Assembly (NCBI RefSeq): GCF_014235875.1
Contig: NZ_JACJUK010000007.1
Location: 62,001 to 126,000 of the forward strand
Length of the DNA stretch: 64,000 nt
Reading direction: 5' to 3'
Origin: Croceivirga lutea
GTDB taxonomy: Bacteria > Bacteroidota > Bacteroidia > Flavobacteriales > Flavobacteriaceae
Shown: one piece after another, positions 9,711 through 18,676 of the stretch
Position numbering within the stretch: position 1 is the stretch's first letter
Layout: every line of letters begins with the position of its first letter
The notes under the pieces: generated by a model
Seen by the model: the letters and a program-made list of their open reading frames with translations, nothing else
Databases searched by the model: none
Told to the model about the DNA's origin: nothing
Position numbers and translations under genes: made by a program

Positions 9711-10634
9711 TTAGAGTTTAATTCGCAAACCATAGGTAGCTAATTTATATCCTTCCATTAGTACTTCTTGGTAAGCTTTGCTTTGCTTATTAAGCAAAGG
9801 ATTGGTATGATTAAAGTGGGTAAAATAAATTTTGGATTTCTCAACTTTAGAAAGCTCTTTAAAAAGTTCCATGCTTTCAATTACAAAAGGATGAGGTATT
9901 TCAGATATAGCCCTGTTATTGATTTCTTCACCACTATAAAAGGTGGCATCTATAAAAGCGTAATCTACCTTTTTAATTTCTTCTACAATAGAACTCTCCC
10001 ATTTAGCCCATTTATCAATGTCTGGAATAAAAAGAACTGTTTTGTTTGGGCCGTAAACTTTATAACCTATAGTTTCTGAAAATTCATCTCTATGTGGAAC
10101 TAAAAAAGGTTCTACTGTTAAAGCATTGGTAAGTTGAATTTTAGTATTTGCAGCTAGTGGATGTAAGTTCATATTATTTAAAGAGACAAGCTGACTCCAA
10201 GGGCCATTGTTTTCTAAAAAGTGTTTCATTTTTGGCATGGCATAAACCGGTACATTTTTAGCACCTAAAGCTTCTCTTCCTAAATACATTAAACCAGTAT
10301 AATGGCCAATATGAGCATGAGTGAGAAAAATACCATTAGGGGTGTTTAAATTACCTTCTAAGTGTTGTTGTAGTTGCTGCAATTGGGCGCTAAAATCTGG
10401 GGTAGCTTCAAACAGATAGGTTTTTTGATTAGTACTATCTAAGATACCTAAAGAAACCACTTTGCGAGTTGGGTCTGGATTTTCAAATAATAAAGTACAG
10501 CAACTTTTACTACACCCAATATGAGGACTACCTCCGTCTTGTAGGGTACCCAATACGATAAGAGAAACATTAGATTCTTGAGCGAAGCCAGAAAAAATAA
10601 TTAATGATGATAGGATTGCTACTAGTTTTTTCAT
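9711..10634 (-). CDS. Exported PqqB-like metallo-beta-lactamase-fold hydrolase
   Basis: 307 residues with a cleavable signal peptide (about 1-18). The mature part begins VLGTLQDGGSPHIGC, typical of PqqB-like proteins, and carries a metal-binding THAHIGHYTG motif plus later His/Asp ligands (IPDID and a THFNHTNP stretch). PqqB is in the MBL superfamily, but no other pqq genes are present, so a PQQ role should not be assumed. It overlaps the upstream phosphodiesterase gene by 4 bases (ATGA), indicating translational coupling. The substrate is unknown. Confidence 0.8.
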   Translation of the reverse strand: MKKLVAILSSLIIFSGFAQESNVSLIVLGTLQDGGSPHIGCSKSCCTLLFENPDPTRKVVSLGILDSTNQKTYLFEATPDFSAQLQQLQQHLEGNLNTPNGIFLTHAHIGHYTGLMYLGREALGAKNVPVYAMPKMKHFLENNGPWSQLVSLNNMNLHPLAANTKIQLTNALTVEPFLVPHRDEFSETIGYKVYGPNKTVLFIPDIDKWAKWESSIVEEIKKVDYAFIDATFYSGEEINNRAISEIPHPFVIESMELFKELSKVEKSKIYFTHFNHTNPLLNKQSKAYQEVLMEGYKLATYGLRIKL

Positions 10635-11125
10635 CTTTTACCCAATTCAATTACCTCTAAGTTGCTAATATTTTCTTTATCAATTGTAAATCGTAGCATG
10701 GTTCGCACTTGATGAAAACCATGTTTACCACAAGCACCTGGATTCATGTGCAATAGCCCTAAACTTTTATCATTCATCACTTTTAATATATGTGAGTGAC
10801 CGCAAATAAAAAGTCGTGGAGGGTTTTTCTTGATTTCATCTTTTACCCGAATGTTGTATTTGTGGGGATATCCACCAATATGGGTAATCCAAACATCTAC
10901 TCCTTCACAAAAAAACCGATTGTGCTCCGGAAATTCTTTTTGAATATTGTGGTCGTCTATATTACCATAAACGCCTTTTAAGGGTGCAATTTTTTTAAGT
11001 TTATCAGTAACGGCAAGATTCCCAATATCACCTGCATGCCAAATTTCATCAGCTTGTTTTGCGTATTTTAAAATGGTGTTATCAATATAACTATGCGTAT
11101 CAGAAAGCAATAATACTTTTGTCAT
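10631..11125 (-). CDS. Metallophosphoesterase, YfcE/MJ0936 family
   Basis: 164 residues with the ordered calcineurin-like metal motifs: LLLSDTHS near residue 5, AGDIGN near 31, GNID near 54, a THIGG and a GHSH motif near the C-terminus. Family members are manganese-dependent phosphodiesterases of uncertain natural substrate. No signal peptide, so it is cytoplasmic. Its stop codon overlaps the start of the PqqB-like gene. It is divergent from truA. Confidence 0.9.
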   Translation of the reverse strand: MTKVLLLSDTHSYIDNTILKYAKQADEIWHAGDIGNLAVTDKLKKIAPLKGVYGNIDDHNIQKEFPEHNRFFCEGVDVWITHIGGYPHKYNIRVKDEIKKNPPRLFICGHSHILKVMNDKSLGLLHMNPGACGKHGFHQVRTMLRFTIDKENISNLEVIELGKR

Positions 11126-11181
11126 AACGCTAAAAATATGCTAAAGTAACCGTACACCAAAGGTCTTTTTTTTGTTTAAGG

Positions 11182-11189
11182 TATCTTTG
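11182..11189 (+). promoter_or_regulatory. Bacteroidota-type -7 element upstream of truA
   Basis: TATCTTTG matches TAnnTTTG exactly and lies 25 bases before the truA TTG start, the same spacing as at the DUF4293 promoter. Confidence 0.5.
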
Positions 11190-11213
11190 GCACTTCTCAT
11201 AAATTAAACTTTT

Positions 11214-11957
11214 TTGAGGTACTTTATAGAACTGTCATACGATGGAAAGTGTTATCATGGCTGGCAACGGCAGCCCAATGCAAACACAGTTCAGCAAGTT
11301 TTAGAAGAAGCACTATCTACATTGTTAAGAACAAACATGCAAGTGGTTGGTGCTGGTAGAACAGATGCTGGTGTACATGCCAAACAATTGTACGCCCATT
11401 TTGATTATGAAAATGCTATACTTTCAGAACAATTGGTTTATAGGTTAAATGCTTTTTTACCAGAAGATATTGCCGTAATCAACATTAGAAAAGTAAATTC
11501 AGAAGCTCACGCCCGTTTTAATGCCACAGCAAGAAGCTATGATTATTGGGTAGTGCAACAAAAGAATCCTTTTTATAAGGATAGTGCTCATTTAGTTAGA
11601 GAACAATTAAATGTAAAGGCTATGAATGCTGCTTCAAAGCTTTTGGCAACCTACACTGATTTTGAGTGTTTTTCTAAATCAAATACTGATGTAAAAACCT
11701 ATTTGTGTAGCATTAGCAAAGCAGAATGGAAAATTTCAAATGATAAATTGATATTTACCATAACCGCAGACCGTTTTTTGCGAAATATGGTTAGAGCCAT
11801 TGTGGGTACCTTACTTGAAATTGGCTTAGAAAAGAAACCTGTAGCATGGATTCATGAGGTTATAAAAAGCAAAGACAGGGGTAAAGCTGGGGTTTCAGTG
11901 CCTGCAAAAGGGCTATATTTGACAAAGGTAGATTACCCAGAAGAAATTTTTATATGA
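11214..11957 (+). CDS. truA: tRNA pseudouridine synthase A
   Basis: 247 residues. The protein modifies uridines 38-40 in the tRNA anticodon arm. The catalytic motif GRTDAGVHA (D51) and the N-terminal MRYFIELSYDG...HGWQRQ are diagnostic. Start is TTG; the encoded sequence lines up with the family's conserved first residues, so the start is secure. The ATP-binding ABC transporter gene starts inside its 3' end (4-base ATGA overlap). Confidence 0.97.
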   Translation: MRYFIELSYDGKCYHGWQRQPNANTVQQVLEEALSTLLRTNMQVVGAGRTDAGVHAKQLYAHFDYENAILSEQLVYRLNAFLPEDIAVINIRKVNSEAHARFNATARSYDYWVVQQKNPFYKDSAHLVREQLNVKAMNAASKLLATYTDFECFSKSNTDVKTYLCSISKAEWKISNDKLIFTITADRFLRNMVRAIVGTLLEIGLEKKPVAWIHEVIKSKDRGKAGVSVPAKGLYLTKVDYPEEIFI

Positions 11958-13726
11958 GTGCAGAGAAAGACATGGGCAAAGCCTTTGACTATAGGCTTTT
12001 TAAAAGGGTGTTTAATAGAACAAAGCCGTATAAGAGTGTACTTTTTACTACTGCCTTAAGTGCAATATTACAAGCAGGTTTTGCGATTGCAATTCCTTTG
12101 CTAGTTAGAAAGATAGTTAATGAGGCAATTACAGATAAAAATGAGGCGCTTCTTTTGACTCTGATTATCGCTATGCTGGGCGTTTTAATAGGCCAAGTTG
12201 TTTTTCAATTGCTCTTTACGTATTTCGCAAATCTTTTAGGCGAATCAGTTATAAAAGATATTAGAATTGAATTGTATCAAAAAATATTAGGTTTTAAAAT
12301 GACCTATTTTGATAAATCTTCTCTTGGGGTTTTGGTAACCAGAGCCGTTGCAGATATGCAACGTATTGGAGAAATTTTTAGTCAAGGTTTCTTTGTAATC
12401 GTAGCAGACCTCTTAAAAATGTTAGCAGCCATAGTAGCCATGCTTATCATTGATTGGCAAATGGCGGTAACCGTATTTGCTATTTTACCATTGATTTTGT
12501 ACGCCACCAGGCTTTTTCAAAAAGCAATGAAAGCTGCATTTACAGAGGTGAGAGCACAAGTGTCTAATCTAAATAGTTTTGTTCAAGAGCGAATTTCAGG
12601 AATGAAAATTGTTCAGCTTTTTAATAGAGAAACTTTAGAAAAAGAAAAGTTTAGAGTAATTAATGAAAAACATCAGAATGCTTGGTTAAAAACAGTTTGG
12701 TACAATAGTATCTTTTTTGCGGTGGCAGAATTGTTAGGAGCGGCTGCTACAGGTTTAGTGGTGTATTTTGGTTTAATGCAGAATTTAGGTTTAGGAGCAG
12801 ACACCAACGTGGGTAGCATTGTAGCTTTTTTCTTTTTTGTTGATTTATTGTTTAGACCACTACGCCAAATTGCTGATAAATTTAATACTCTACAAATGGG
12901 TATGGTTGCAGCAAATAGGGTATTTAAAATTTTAGATACTGATAGCCAGATACCAAATGAAGGTCGTGTTGTAAAAGAATTAATTCAAGGTTCCATAGAA
13001 TTTAAAAATGTACGATTTGGTTATTCAGAAAATGAAGAAGTACTTCATGGAATTTCATTTAAAGTAAATAAGGGGGAAACTGTTGCTATTGTTGGTGCTA
13101 CTGGCGCTGGTAAATCAACCATAATCAATCTATTGAACAGATTTTATGAAATTAATTCGGGAGAAATTCTGATAGATGGTGTTGCTATTAAAGATTATCA
13201 ATTAGAAAATCTGAGGTCTCATATTGCAATAGTTTTACAAGATGTATTCTTATTTGCAGATACCATTGCTAACAATATTTCGCTTAAAGATGAAGCGGTA
13301 ACGGTTACCGAAATTGAGGCTGCAGCCAAACAAATAGGGGTGCATGAATTTATTTCAAGTTTACCTGGTGGGTATACCTTCAATGTAAAAGAAAGGGGTA
13401 CTATGCTTTCTAGCGGGCAACGCCAATTAATAGCATTTTTAAGAGCATATGTAAGCAACCCAAGTATATTAGTTTTAGACGAAGCTACATCTTCAGTAGA
13501 CACCTATTCTGAGCAATTAATACAACAAGCTACAGATAAAATAACAGAAGGTAGAACCTCCATTATTATAGCGCATAGATTGGCAACAATTAGAAAAGCA
13601 GATAAAATTCTTGTGATGGATGCGGGTCAAATTGTAGAAATGGGTAATCATCGCGAGTTACTTGAGCAAAAAGGATATTATAGAGATTTATACGAAGCTC
13701 AGTTTATGGCAGAAGAAATGGTTTAA
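11954..13726 (+). CDS. ABC exporter, fused membrane and ATPase domains (MsbA-like)
   Basis: 590 residues forming a half-transporter: six membrane segments in about 25-320, then a nucleotide-binding domain with Walker A (GATGAGKST, about 379-387), signature LSSGQRQ (about 485-491) and Walker B LVLDEATS (about 506-513), followed by the IIAHRLATI H-loop. This layout fits a type IV ABC exporter such as MsbA or a multidrug/lipid exporter; the substrate cannot be read from sequence. It is translationally coupled to truA and overlaps the convergent DUF3667 gene by 4 bases. Confidence 0.92.
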   Translation: MSAEKDMGKAFDYRLFKRVFNRTKPYKSVLFTTALSAILQAGFAIAIPLLVRKIVNEAITDKNEALLLTLIIAMLGVLIGQVVFQLLFTYFANLLGESVIKDIRIELYQKILGFKMTYFDKSSLGVLVTRAVADMQRIGEIFSQGFFVIVADLLKMLAAIVAMLIIDWQMAVTVFAILPLILYATRLFQKAMKAAFTEVRAQVSNLNSFVQERISGMKIVQLFNRETLEKEKFRVINEKHQNAWLKTVWYNSIFFAVAELLGAAATGLVVYFGLMQNLGLGADTNVGSIVAFFFFVDLLFRPLRQIADKFNTLQMGMVAANRVFKILDTDSQIPNEGRVVKELIQGSIEFKNVRFGYSENEEVLHGISFKVNKGETVAIVGATGAGKSTIINLLNRFYEINSGEILIDGVAIKDYQLENLRSHIAIVLQDVFLFADTIANNISLKDEAVTVTEIEAAAKQIGVHEFISSLPGGYTFNVKERGTMLSSGQRQLIAFLRAYVSNPSILVLDEATSSVDTYSEQLIQQATDKITEGRTSIIIAHRLATIRKADKILVMDAGQIVEMGNHRELLEQKGYYRDLYEAQFMAEEMV

Positions 13727-14538
13727 CTCCCTTGTGCTTCTTTAGCAGCTTTTATTTGTTCCAAAAATTCTGGTTGTGTAAACATGTAAATTGAAATTCC
13801 CACGGTGAAGATTATAAATAGTACCATTAGAATACATAAGAACAACAGTGTTTTCAAGACTAAAGATTGCCAGTTCAAATTAAATAGTCTTTTGAACATG
13901 TACACGTAATAGGCCACATAGCCTACAAGGCTTAGCTGAGAAACAATCATCAGTACTTTTGAATTAAAAGAACTCAAGAGATAAAGTGTATTCACAATAA
14001 TAGACATATGTGAATACGCGTAGAGGTTAATTACAAAATGTTCGCTTAGATTATATTTTTTGCGGTTCCAAAAAACTACTCTAGAAATAACCACTAAAAA
14101 GGGGATAGAAGCAAGGTAAAAAATGTTTTGATATTCGTACATAGCCTCCACCCATTTTTTAACTTGAGGCATTATTGCATTTTGTGCAGCAGCAGAATCA
14201 GCACCAGCAGCCATTTGTCCTGCGTTTGTTAATTCTATTAAATCCTTCTTCATAAAAATAAGTAGTAGTCCACCTAAGGTCAGGGCAATAGTAAAATAGG
14301 ATATAGGGTTCATATATTTTTTACGAACACCTTCTATATATCCAGAAATAACAATTTCAGGTTTTTTAAATAAGTCAATAAATGTTTTTAAAAAAGTATT
14401 ATCCACGTTGAAAAACCGTTCAGCAAGGTCATACCAAAGATTTTTAAAGGTGATTCTATTGCGTATAACTTTAGCTCCACAGTCAGGGCAGTAACTATAA
14501 TCTGTTCTTAAGCTGTTTTCACAATTTTTACATTGCAT
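13723..14538 (-). CDS. DUF3667 family zinc-ribbon membrane protein
   Basis: 271 residues. An N-terminal zinc ribbon (CxxC...CPDCG, residues 3-22) is followed by a conserved cytoplasmic stretch (TFKNLWYDLAERFFNVD) and about five membrane segments. This is the DUF3667 arrangement, known mainly in Bacteroidota and of unknown function. Its start overlaps the cdaA stop by one base, so it is last in the folP-cdaA operon. Confidence 0.85.
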   Translation of the reverse strand: MQCKNCENSLRTDYSYCPDCGAKVIRNRITFKNLWYDLAERFFNVDNTFLKTFIDLFKKPEIVISGYIEGVRKKYMNPISYFTIALTLGGLLLIFMKKDLIELTNAGQMAAGADSAAAQNAIMPQVKKWVEAMYEYQNIFYLASIPFLVVISRVVFWNRKKYNLSEHFVINLYAYSHMSIIVNTLYLLSSFNSKVLMIVSQLSLVGYVAYYVYMFKRLFNLNWQSLVLKTLLFLCILMVLFIIFTVGISIYMFTQPEFLEQIKAAKEAQGS

Positions 14539-15323
14539 TAACTCATATCTTTTTTAATGGTTTGGGTAAGTTCTTCAAGATTTTTATAAAGAACAAATTC
14601 GCCATTTTTAATGTAAGAAATCATTCCTGTTTCTTCACTCACCACCAAACAAATAGCATCTGTTTTTTCTGTTATGCCAATGGCAGCACGGTGTCTTAGG
14701 CCATAGCGTAATGGTATATTACGCTCATTAGAAACTGGCAGAATAACACGTGTTGCAGTTATAAAATTATCTTGAATTATTGCAGCACCATCATGCAATG
14801 GACTGTTTTTGTAGAAAATACTTTCAATAATGGGTTGCGTTATTTTAATACTCATTTGGTCCCCCGTATTTTTTACAAAATCTAGACTATTGGTGCGTTC
14901 AATAACCAGAATAGCACCAGTTTTGCTCATACCCATGTTTTTACATGCGCCAATAACTGCATCAATATCAACATCAGTAGGCATGGCTTCTTGTTTTAAA
15001 AACTTAAAGTGTTTAGCAAAACTCCGTTTAGAAGCAAAGTTTGTAGAGCCAATGAGCAGTAAAAATTTGCGAATTTCTTGTTGAAAAACAATGATTAAGG
15101 CAATTAATCCAATATTCATAAAACCGCCAACAACACTGCTAATCATTTTCATTTGAAGTAGTTCAGTTAGTTTCCAAAGCACCCAAACAATAACAATTCC
15201 AATAAAAATATTAATAGCAACGGTACCTTTTACCAACTTGTACACGTAGTAAAGTAAAATTGCTACGAGAACTATATCTATAAAATCGGTAACCTTAAAA
15301 TCTAGGAAGTTGAGAAAATCCAT
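14538..15323 (-). CDS. cdaA: Diadenylate cyclase CdaA (c-di-AMP synthase)
   Basis: 261 residues. Three N-terminal membrane helices (about 12-90) anchor a DAC domain that condenses two ATP into c-di-AMP. The catalytic DGA (178-180, in SPLHDGA) and the RHR (210-212, in GLRHRAA) motifs are intact. It follows folP by 25 bases and overlaps the DUF3667 gene by one base. The folP-cdaA neighbourhood is common in Bacteroidota. No CdaR homologue is adjacent. Confidence 0.95.
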   Translation of the reverse strand: MDFLNFLDFKVTDFIDIVLVAILLYYVYKLVKGTVAINIFIGIVIVWVLWKLTELLQMKMISSVVGGFMNIGLIALIIVFQQEIRKFLLLIGSTNFASKRSFAKHFKFLKQEAMPTDVDIDAVIGACKNMGMSKTGAILVIERTNSLDFVKNTGDQMSIKITQPIIESIFYKNSPLHDGAAIIQDNFITATRVILPVSNERNIPLRYGLRHRAAIGITEKTDAICLVVSEETGMISYIKNGEFVLYKNLEELTQTIKKDMS

Positions 15324-15348
15324 CAGTGTAAAAATAGAAAAATGCCTC

Positions 15349-16182
15349 TTAGCATTCAGCGTTTTTTAATTGGGTTACTATCTTAATACATTCATGAGCT
15401 TCTTTTACATCATGTACGCGTAATATATTTGCTCCATTTAATAAGGCAATTGTATTAGCTGATGTGGTAGCATTTAAAGCCTCTTTGGCCGAGATTTTTA
15501 AAGTTTTCCATAACATAGATTTTCTGCTTAGCCCAACTAATAGAGGTTTGTCTAGGTTAGAAAAGAAACTTAAATTTTTTAGTAAACAGAAGTTTTGCTC
15601 CGCAGTCTTAGCAAAACCAAATCCTGGGTCTATAATTACATCGTTTATTTTGTGTTTTACGGTATGTTCAATTTTTTTTGATAGCTCAAAAAAGATGTCT
15701 CTTATTAAATCATCATAAGACGTTTTCTGAGCCATGTTTTGCGGGTTTCCGCGCATATGCATTAGAATATAAGGTACTTGCAATTCAGCAATAGTTGAAT
15801 ACATGCTCGAATCTAAATCACCTCCAGAAATATCATTTACCATTGCTGCACCAGCTGCAACCGCTTTTTTAGCTACTTGGCTTCGAAAAGTGTCCACAGA
15901 AATTAGTAGTTTAGGATGGTGTTTAAGTACTAATTCAATAATGGGTATAACTCTATGTAATTCTTCGTCTATAGAAATATCGGTTGCACCGGGTCTTGAG
16001 CTGTACCCCCCAATATCAATAAAAGTAGCACCATCGTTTTGCATAACATCAATCTGATTTAGTACAGATTTTTCGTCCTTATATTTACCTCCATCATAAA
16101 AAGAGTCAGGGGTTAAATTAAGAATACCCATAACTTTGGGTTCTATAAAATCAACTAGTTGTCCTTTACAATTTATTGTCAT
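15349..16182 (-). CDS. folP: Dihydropteroate synthase
   Basis: 277 residues. The enzyme joins p-aminobenzoate to dihydropterin pyrophosphate in folate synthesis and is the sulfonamide target. The first signature MGILNLTPDSFYDGG (about 18-32) and the DIGGYSSRPGA motif (about 56-66) are present, as are the later VNDISGG and IDPGFGFAK motifs. It is first in the folP-cdaA-DUF3667 operon and divergent from the DUF1599 gene. Confidence 0.96.
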   Translation of the reverse strand: MTINCKGQLVDFIEPKVMGILNLTPDSFYDGGKYKDEKSVLNQIDVMQNDGATFIDIGGYSSRPGATDISIDEELHRVIPIIELVLKHHPKLLISVDTFRSQVAKKAVAAGAAMVNDISGGDLDSSMYSTIAELQVPYILMHMRGNPQNMAQKTSYDDLIRDIFFELSKKIEHTVKHKINDVIIDPGFGFAKTAEQNFCLLKNLSFFSNLDKPLLVGLSRKSMLWKTLKISAKEALNATTSANTIALLNGANILRVHDVKEAHECIKIVTQLKNAEC

Positions 16183-16191
16183 GGGTTTCCG

Positions 16192-16199
16192 TATATTTG
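16192..16199 (+). promoter_or_regulatory. -7 element of the DUF1599-tpiA operon
   Basis: TATATTTG matches TAnnTTTG and lies 55 bases before the DUF1599 ATG. A 6-bp inverted repeat (AGGTGC, 16202-16207, with GCACCT, 16214-16219) follows immediately, about where transcription would begin. Confidence 0.45.
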
Positions 16200-16254
16200 A
16201 CAGGTGCTTTGAGGCACCTTAGTTGACGAAATTACGATATTCCAACACGACTAC

Positions 16255-16797
16255 ATGCAGCAAACCTTAACCGAGTACGATGCAATTATAGAGCAGTGTA
16301 GGTCACTGTTTTATAAAAAGGGTAAAGATTATGGTACCGCTTGGCGAATACTTCGACTTCCATCTTTAACAGACCAAATATTTATTAAAGCACAACGCAT
16401 ACGCGGATTGCAAAAAAATACAGAGCAAAAGGTAGATGAAGGGCAGCAGCCAGAGTTTATAGGTATTATAAACTATGCAATAATGGGTCTTATTCAGTTA
16501 GAGAAAGGCGTTGTTGAACAACCTGATATTGATATTGAAGAGGCTTTACAATTATACAATGAACAAGTTGAAATTACCAAGCAACTTATGATGGATAAAA
16601 ATCATGACTATGGTGAAGCGTGGAGAGATATGAGGGTAAGTTCATTAACAGACCTTATACTGCAAAAAATATTACGTGTAAAGCAAATTGAAGATAACCA
16701 AGGTAAGACATTGGTTAGTGAGGGTATTGCGGCAAATTATCAAGATATGGTCAATTATGCGGTTTTTGCCTTAATTCATTTAAATGAGAACAAATGA
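16255..16797 (+). CDS. DUF1599 family protein
   Basis: 180 residues built from two similar halves: a KGKDYGTAWRILRLPSLTDQI-like stretch near 22-42 recurs as NHDYGEAWRDMRVSSLTDLI near 117-137. This internal duplication is characteristic of DUF1599, a Bacteroidota family of unknown function. It is cytoplasmic and starts the operon DUF1599-DoxX-tpiA-prmA-clpS; its stop overlaps the next start by 4 bases. Confidence 0.88.
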   Translation: MQQTLTEYDAIIEQCRSLFYKKGKDYGTAWRILRLPSLTDQIFIKAQRIRGLQKNTEQKVDEGQQPEFIGIINYAIMGLIQLEKGVVEQPDIDIEEALQLYNEQVEITKQLMMDKNHDYGEAWRDMRVSSLTDLILQKILRVKQIEDNQGKTLVSEGIAANYQDMVNYAVFALIHLNENK

Positions 16798-17891
16798 AAT
16801 ATTTAGTAGGTTTTTGTCGGGTTTTTGTAGGTGTTCTTTTCATCATTAGCGGTTTAATAAAACTAAATGACCCCTTAGGATTTTCATTCAAACTTGAAGA
16901 ATACTTTAGTCAAGGTGTTTTAGACTTACCATTTTTAATGCCTATCGCCCTAACTATTTCATTCATTGTAGTTGTTATTGAAGTCGTACTTGGGGTGATG
17001 TTGTTGCTAGGACTCTGGCGTAAGTTTACCGTTTACAGTTTGTTAGCAATGATTGTCTTTTTTACGTTTTTAACGTGGTATTCAGCTTACTTTAATAAAG
17101 TTACAGATTGTGGTTGTTTTGGAGATGCCGTTAAACTTACCCCTTGGGAGTCTTTTACCAAAGACGTTATTTTACTAGTTCTAATTTTAGTGCTTGTGTA
17201 TGGCGTTAAATACATAAAACCTTTGTTTAATCAAAAAGTAACTTTAGTAATACAAGGTGCAACTTTACTAGCGTGCATTTGGTTTGGTTTTCATGTGCTT
17301 AACCATTTACCAAGCAAAGATTTTCGCCCCTACAAAATTGGAGCAAACATTCAAGAAGGTATGGAGATACCCGAAAATGCACCGCAGCCCGTATATGAAT
17401 ATGCATGGCAATTCAAGGTAAATGGAGTAGATAAAATAGTGACTACAAATGGGGAGTATCCTACAGTTGAGGACGGAGAATTTATAGATGTAGAAACAAC
17501 ATTAATTCAAGAAGGTTATGAACCTCCGGTACACGATTTTACTATTGAAAAAGAAGGTGAAGATTTTACAGCGGAGTTTTTAGAAGAGCCTAAGTTACTA
17601 ATGGTTATTGCTTATGATTTAGCTAAAAGTGAATTAGAAGCTTTTGCTGAATTAAAACCACTGGTTGATACGGCAAAGAAAAACGGTTACAACGTAATTG
17701 GTATGTCAGCCTCTAGTAATAGTCAAGGTGAAGCAATAACAAAAGAATATAACCTAGATTTTGAGTTTTATTTTACAGATGAAACTACCCTTAAAACAAT
17801 AATCAGGTCAAATCCTGGGGTAATGGTTTTAAATAAAGGAACTATTACCCAAAAGGTACATTATAACGATTTAGATAACATCAACTTATAA
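16794..17891 (+). CDS. BT_3928-type DoxX/MauE membrane protein with C-terminal periplasmic domain
   Basis: 365 residues. Four DoxX-type membrane helices occupy the first 150 residues and include a TDCGCFGDAVKLTPW motif (about 101-115), the paired-cysteine signature of DoxX/MauE-like proteins. A fifth helix near 150-170 is followed by a soluble domain with a thioredoxin-like end. The family is common in Bacteroidota just upstream of tpiA, as here. It is likely involved in redox or quinone-linked chemistry; the exact role is unknown. Confidence 0.85.
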   Translation: MKYLVGFCRVFVGVLFIISGLIKLNDPLGFSFKLEEYFSQGVLDLPFLMPIALTISFIVVVIEVVLGVMLLLGLWRKFTVYSLLAMIVFFTFLTWYSAYFNKVTDCGCFGDAVKLTPWESFTKDVILLVLILVLVYGVKYIKPLFNQKVTLVIQGATLLACIWFGFHVLNHLPSKDFRPYKIGANIQEGMEIPENAPQPVYEYAWQFKVNGVDKIVTTNGEYPTVEDGEFIDVETTLIQEGYEPPVHDFTIEKEGEDFTAEFLEEPKLLMVIAYDLAKSELEAFAELKPLVDTAKKNGYNVIGMSASSNSQGEAITKEYNLDFEFYFTDETTLKTIIRSNPGVMVLNKGTITQKVHYNDLDNINL

Positions 17892-17916
17892 CAAAGAACC
17901 AATTAAAAGAAACAAC

Positions 17917-18666
17917 ATGAGGTCTAAAATAGTAGCAGGTAACTGGAAAATGAATAAAAATTTAACTGAAACAGAAGCACTTGTTTCTGAGTTAGTTGCA
18001 AAAGTACCAGATACCACTGCAGAAGTGATTATTGCCCCAACCTTTGTCAATCTACAATCGGCTGCAAAGCATGTGGAAAATAGCATTATTCAAGTAGCAG
18101 CACAAAACATGCATTTTGCTGATAATGGTGCATTTACTGGTGAAATATCAGCGGAAATGTTAAAAGATATCGATGTAGATATTGTAATTCTAGGGCATTC
18201 AGAAAGACGTTCTCATTTTGGTGAAACAGATGATTTACTAGCTAAAAAAGTAAATCAAGCCATAGAAAAAGGCATGCGTGTTATCTTTTGTTTTGGTGAA
18301 GAACTTGAAGACAGAAAATCTGGTAACCACTTTAATGTAGTAGCCTCCCAATTGAAAAACGGACTGTATGCTTTACCAGCAGAAGCTTGGAGTAAAATTG
18401 TGCTAGCATATGAGCCTGTTTGGGCTATAGGAACTGGTGAAACAGCCTCACCTGAGCAAGCTCAAGAAATGCATGCATTTATTAGAAAAGAAATAGAAGA
18501 AGCTTACAATTCAGGTATTTCAGAAAAAGTAACCATTTTATATGGGGGTAGTGTTAAACCTAATAATGCTGAAGAAATCTTTTCGCAACCAGATGTTGAT
18601 GGTGGCTTAATTGGAGGAGCATCGCTTAAGTGTGATGACTTTACGGCTATAATAAAAGCAATCTAA
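17917..18666 (+). CDS. tpiA: Triosephosphate isomerase
   Basis: 249 residues, normal for the family. It interconverts dihydroxyacetone phosphate and glyceraldehyde 3-phosphate. The catalytic residues are present: K11 (GNWKMN), H94 (LGHSERR) and E166 (AYEPVWAIGTG). The phosphate-binding YGGSVKPNN and GLIGGASL motifs close the protein. Confidence 0.98.
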   Translation: MRSKIVAGNWKMNKNLTETEALVSELVAKVPDTTAEVIIAPTFVNLQSAAKHVENSIIQVAAQNMHFADNGAFTGEISAEMLKDIDVDIVILGHSERRSHFGETDDLLAKKVNQAIEKGMRVIFCFGEELEDRKSGNHFNVVASQLKNGLYALPAEAWSKIVLAYEPVWAIGTGETASPEQAQEMHAFIRKEIEEAYNSGISEKVTILYGGSVKPNNAEEIFSQPDVDGGLIGGASLKCDDFTAIIKAI

Positions 18667-18676
18667 TATTTACCAT

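Noticed and set aside
9711-10634. Assignment as a true PQQ biosynthesis gene (pqqB)
   Set aside because: It has a signal peptide and no other pqq gene is nearby.
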